The notes under the pieces: generated by a model
Told to the model about the DNA's origin: nothing
Databases searched by the model: none
The model's input: the letters and a program-made list of their open reading frames with translations, nothing else
Source: Ophiothrix spiculata
Lineage: Eukaryota > Echinodermata > Ophiuroidea > Amphilepidida > Ophiotrichidae
Direction: 5' to 3' (one strand)
Assembly (NCBI GenBank): GCA_000969725.1
Contig: JXSR01S008683.1
DNA length: 21,256 nucleotides
Made by a program: the position numbers and the translations under genes
Shown here: positions 18,667 through 21,256 of the stretch, piece after piece
How the letters are laid out: each line of letters opens with the position of its first letter
How positions within the stretch are numbered: the stretch's first letter is position 1

Positions 18667-18855
18667 ATGGATCCCAACTTGGGTAAGAAACAGAAGCAGA
18701 TATCTAGAAAAGCTCTAAACTAGTGGGATGAGAAATTAAGAGTAAACTTTGATTTCACCTATTCTGATTCAGGGGACAAAGCAGTAAAAGCTTTAATTAT
18801 GCATTGTGTGCAGAAAACATTGCAGCAAATTGAAAGTACAAGGGCAAGTTCATAA
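18667..18855 (+). pseudogene. Broken reading frame, possible N-terminus of a transposase or zinc-finger protein
   Basis: ATG at 18667 opens a 62-codon frame ending in TAA at 18853-18855, with one in-frame TAG at 18721. It starts MDPNLGKKQKQISRKALN and, after the stop, continues WDEKLRVNFDFTYSDSGDKA and then KTLQQIESTRASS. The pattern of a basic start, an aromatic F-D-F-Y-Y block and a following Cys/His stretch (HCVQK) recalls N-terminal zinc-finger regions of hAT-related proteins. I do not recognise it with confidence. Its position inside a hAT-like element fits a decayed transposase start. Confidence 0.3.
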
Positions 18856-19043
18856 AAAATTAATTAAAACTGGTGAATATAAATTTATTGTGGTGTAACA
18901 TGTATGTCCATATTGACAGTACCATTTATTAACAGTAAACTGAAAATACTATATACAATTTATTTCCATGATATTATACCTCAATATAATAATAATAAAA
19001 CACCTGACCAATACTACATGTATGGTGTGTTTGGTAAAATTTT

Positions 19044-19121
19044 GGACTCTCGCAAAATTCTGCTACGCGAGTCATTTTGCGAGAGTCCATGGACTCGCGC
19101 AAAATTCTTCAGCGAGAGTCC
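19044..19121. repeat. Cluster of GCGAGAGTCC motifs, right subterminal
   Basis: GGACTCTCGCAAAAT (19044-19058) and ATTTTGCGAGAGTCC (19074-19088) form a perfect 15-bp inverted pair around a 15-base loop containing GCGAGTC. GGACTCGCGC (19091-19100) and GCGAGAGTCC (19112-19121) follow. Such dense two-orientation motif clusters next to a terminal repeat are typical of hAT transposase binding sites. Confidence 0.7.
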
Positions 19122-19155
19122 ACTTGGCGCCATGCTTTGCGAAATTCTACCCCTG

Positions 19156-19369
19156 TATTCATATTTAATTATCTGTAACCTCTGTTGGTTGGAAGTAAAT
19201 TTCAGAGGAGAGTATTCTGATAAAAAAGGTGATAAATATTGTACTAGTGTTGTATATTGAAAAAAGAACCCTATAAATATGAATAAGATACAGTTGCCTA
19301 ACTCTTTTCTTGAATATTAACAAACATTTTGGAATCAAATTGGACTTGATGTGTTGTGATCTATATTCA
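19156..19369. repeat. 208-bp tandem repeat, copy 2
   Basis: Second copy of the unit seen at 17705-17912, beginning after the right end of the hAT-like element with TATTCATATTTAATTATCT and ending TCTATATTCATG. Its terminal TATTCATRTTTA context resembles its own start, which supports a head-to-tail tandem arrangement before the transposon inserted. Confidence 0.8.
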
Positions 19370-19837
19370 TGTTTAGACTAAAATGGACCATTTTGTTCCG
19401 AAGATTTTGTGACTTGTGTTTTTATTATTTGGTAACATTTGAGAACAAGGATACATACAGCTGTTAGAGTATGTAACACTGGAAAATGCAAAACAAAAAT
19501 GTCTCATGCAATTTACCTTGTCCTCTGAAGTGCATTTTGTGAGGTTTAACCCTTAAACGGGCAATTCATGATCCACTTTTCATCCTCAAGGTTGCCTTCA
19601 TCAAAATTCATGTTAAATCATTCTTTTAAATATGCTTGCATTTTTTAGAAAAGTGATAAAATATTTCTTTTTCTAGTTACCGTCTGGCCCCCAACAGTAC
19701 TTACAACATGATAGCCTAAAGGGATTTTTAAAATGCTTAAAAGCTTGTAACTTGAAAACAGGATGTCAGAATCAAGTGACATTTTCATTTCAGCATAATG
19801 ATATACTCTGGTTTTTTTATATAGCTAGAAAGGAGGG

Positions 19838-20430
19838 AACCGATAAGTAAATCCTTATAAAAGTATACATTTCTAGAGATGTGGATTTTCATGTAGAAGA
19901 TGATGGTCAAGTCCGTTTTGGACCAAAATGTATGATTTTGGACCAAGGGTCCAGAAACCCTTGTTCTTGGACCACTATATTTACAAACAACCTAACTAAA
20001 TTTTGAAAAATTAAAAGTTGGACCTCTTATGCTTTTTAGAATCTAGAAACACATGTCTGGGAATGCATTTCTCAATTTTTTTATTTTTGACTTACTTTTT
20101 GAAATAGTGCTAAAAACAGGCATAAAATAGGCCAAAAAAGACACACAAAAATCATTTTGGGTCAATTTTTGGCAATATTTCAAAAAGTAAGTCAAAAATC
20201 AAAAAAATGAGAAATGCTTTCCTAGACATGTGTTTCTAGATTCTAAAAGCATTCGGGGTCCAACTCAAAATTTAGTTAGGTTGTTTACAAATATAGTGGT
20301 CCAAGAACATGGTTTTTTGGACCCTTGGTCCAAAATCATAAATTTTGGTCCAAAACTGACCTAACCATCATCTTCTACAGAAAATCCACATCTAGAAATA
20401 TATACTTTTATATGGATTTAATTATCGGTT
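19838..20430. repeat. 593-bp foldback palindrome
   Basis: Left arm 19838-20118 and right arm 20165-20430 are reverse complements over about 270 bases with limited mismatches, around a spacer of about 46 bases. The ends are AACCGATAA and TTATCGGTT-like. Inside each arm, TTTTGGACCAAAAT, TTGGACCAAGGGTCC and TTCTTGGACCACTATATTT recur; TTTGGACCAAA is itself palindromic. No target duplication was found and there is no coding capacity. It could be a foldback transposon or an inverted duplication. Confidence 0.9.
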
Positions 20431-20659
20431 GCTGAGTTACAAAGCATAATATGTTTCTAAAAATGATGGGTTAAATGTGAGCCTCGCAAAATTATTTATT
20501 ATCTGACAAAATTGAGATTTTTACACATTTCTATTATTTAATATCTTCTCTTTCTGTTGACAAAATAAGAATTTATAAATTTTCACCATAAATACACCTG
20601 ATTTCAGATTTTCGAAGCATATGTCACTGCTAAAATGAAAACAAATTTACAAACTTAGT

Positions 20660-20890
20660 TTTCCCGGCAAAACGTCGCATTGTTTACTGCGTACTCTGGG
20701 TGCGTACTATAATACCAGTGTCACGCGGACGGACGCACGCCGCATTGTTTGGGCAGGGCTACAAGCAAAAGTCGCGGGTTTTATGTCGATATACGGCACG
20801 ATCAGAGCTGAGCAAGGCTCATAGAATCTATGGCAAGGCTCTAAGTAGCGCTGTCTCGTCTGTCCATAAACAGAGATTGAGCAAAATCAT
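20660..20890. other. CpG-rich patch of unknown role
   Basis: In an otherwise AT-rich, CpG-poor region this segment has many CpG dinucleotides (AAAACGTCGCATTG, CACGCGGACGGACGCACGCC, GTCGCGGG, ATACGGCACGATC, AGCGCTGTCTCG). Short reading frames cross it on both strands but none resembles a known protein. It could be a promoter or first exon of a neighbouring transcript, or a fragment of a CpG-rich repeat. Confidence 0.35.
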
Positions 20891-21079
20891 CAGAAAAAGA
20901 AAAACATAGCATCTAGCATCTGTAATGTCTGAGTAAGTTGCTGTTTGTATGGGGGAACCCCTCAAAGCGAGAAAATCATAAATTTTGAGCTCTTTGCATC
21001 TGTGTATTAAAACTTTTCGATCGTATCTTAGGCCTACTTCGTATGCCCGGTTCGTAAGTTCGATCTTCAAGTTAAAAAT

Positions 21080-21099
21080 ATCTGCAGTTTACTGCAGAT
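21080..21099. repeat. Short perfect hairpin
   Basis: ATCTGCAG, a TTTA loop, then CTGCAGAT. The stem is 8 bp and perfect, with no T run after it and no gene attached, so no function is assigned. Confidence 0.6.
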
Positions 21100-21256
21100 A
21101 GGGCATATGGCAGTTAGTATGTCTAATCAGCCATTGTGCTCGACATGTACACACTTGTACCGGCCTTTTAACCAACCGGGCTTTTTAATATAGAACTTAA
21201 TATCCCATCAATGTGAACAAATTCCGGGACAAATTCAGACAAAAATGACGGATCAC

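Larger units (their letters stand above)
17913..19155. mobile_element. hAT-like transposon (1243 bp), non-autonomous
   Basis: The left end CAGGGCTAGAATTTCG (17913-17928) matches the reverse complement of CGAAATTCTACCCCTG (19140-19155) at 15 of 16 positions. A 5-bp repeat TATTC borders both ends (17908-17912 and 19156-19160). Both subterminal regions carry clustered copies of GCGAGAGTCC or close variants in both orientations (for example 17939-17966 and 17993-18000, and 19044-19121), as expected of transposase-binding repeats. CAGGG...TAGAA ends suggest hAT, though that group usually makes 8-bp duplications. It contains a remnant reading frame at 18667-18855 and an inverted repeat at 18409-18545. 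Confidence 0.75.
15715..21256 (+). other. ELP1 intron (phase 1), runs past the window end; repeat-rich
   Basis: GTAAGG donor, with no acceptor followed by recognisable ELP1 C-terminal coding sequence through 21256. Contents in order: unremarkable sequence to 16160, an inverted-repeat element at 16168-16401, a decayed non-LTR retrotransposon at 16640-17600, a split tandem repeat at 17705-19369 interrupted by an hAT-like element, unremarkable sequence 19380-19830, a large foldback at 19838-20430, a CpG-rich patch near 20660-20890, and a short palindromic stem at 21080-21099. The intron call is an inference; the gene could also end differently here. Confidence 0.6.

Noticed and set aside
20600..20640. 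TTTCAG acceptor at about 20607 as the start of the next ELP1 exon
   Set aside because: In the required phase it meets a stop within nine codons and does not resemble the ELP1 C-terminus.
1..21256. CRISPR array, operon or prokaryotic system
   Set aside because: The repeats are inverted or dispersed, not regularly spaced, and the host gene is a spliced animal gene.

Overview
This is animal nuclear DNA: AT-rich, intron-dense and full of small DNA-transposon copies. It holds one recognisable host gene, read left to right: the C-terminal half of ELP1 (IKAP/IKBKAP), the scaffold subunit of the Elongator complex. Eleven coding exons (1-23, 1297-1453, 3449-3717, 5201-5421, 6441-6675, 7733-7951, 9642-9843, 11263-11387, 12316-12376, 14225-14468, 15587-15714) join in frame through GT-AG introns into 627 whole codons. 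They align in order with vertebrate ELP1, from the end of the second beta-propeller through the alpha-solenoid to the basic tRNA-binding/NLS patch. The N-terminal half lies left of the window. The last roughly 100 residues were not found and presumably lie to the right. Protein divergence, intron sizes of 0.9-2 kb and the repeat types suggest an invertebrate, perhaps a marine deuterostome such as a hemichordate, echinoderm or cephalochordate. The species cannot be fixed by eye.

The introns are a museum of non-autonomous elements, many with readable termini and target-site duplications. They include a 1.06-kb element with 199-bp terminal inverted repeats (TIRs) (172-1237), a TTAA-flanked foldback with a perfect 30-bp palindrome near its centre (2891-3238), two TTA-flanked PIF/Harbinger-like MITEs (9180-9597, 9930-10253) and an hAT-like MITE with an 8-bp duplication (14942-15319). 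There are also several further inverted-repeat elements and three tRNA/SINE-like fragments (about 4397-4475, 7245-7350, 11560-11752).

From 15715 to the end no ELP1 exon is seen. This stretch holds a 234-bp inverted-repeat element, a decayed non-LTR retrotransposon reverse transcriptase (16640-17600) with an internal duplication, and two copies of a 208-bp tandem repeat split by a 1243-bp hAT-like transposon (17913-19155). It also holds a 593-bp foldback palindrome (19838-20430) and a CpG-rich patch (about 20660-20890) of unknown role. No new multi-gene system is evident. The most interesting points are the repeat architecture and how close some insertions lie to ELP1 splice acceptors.
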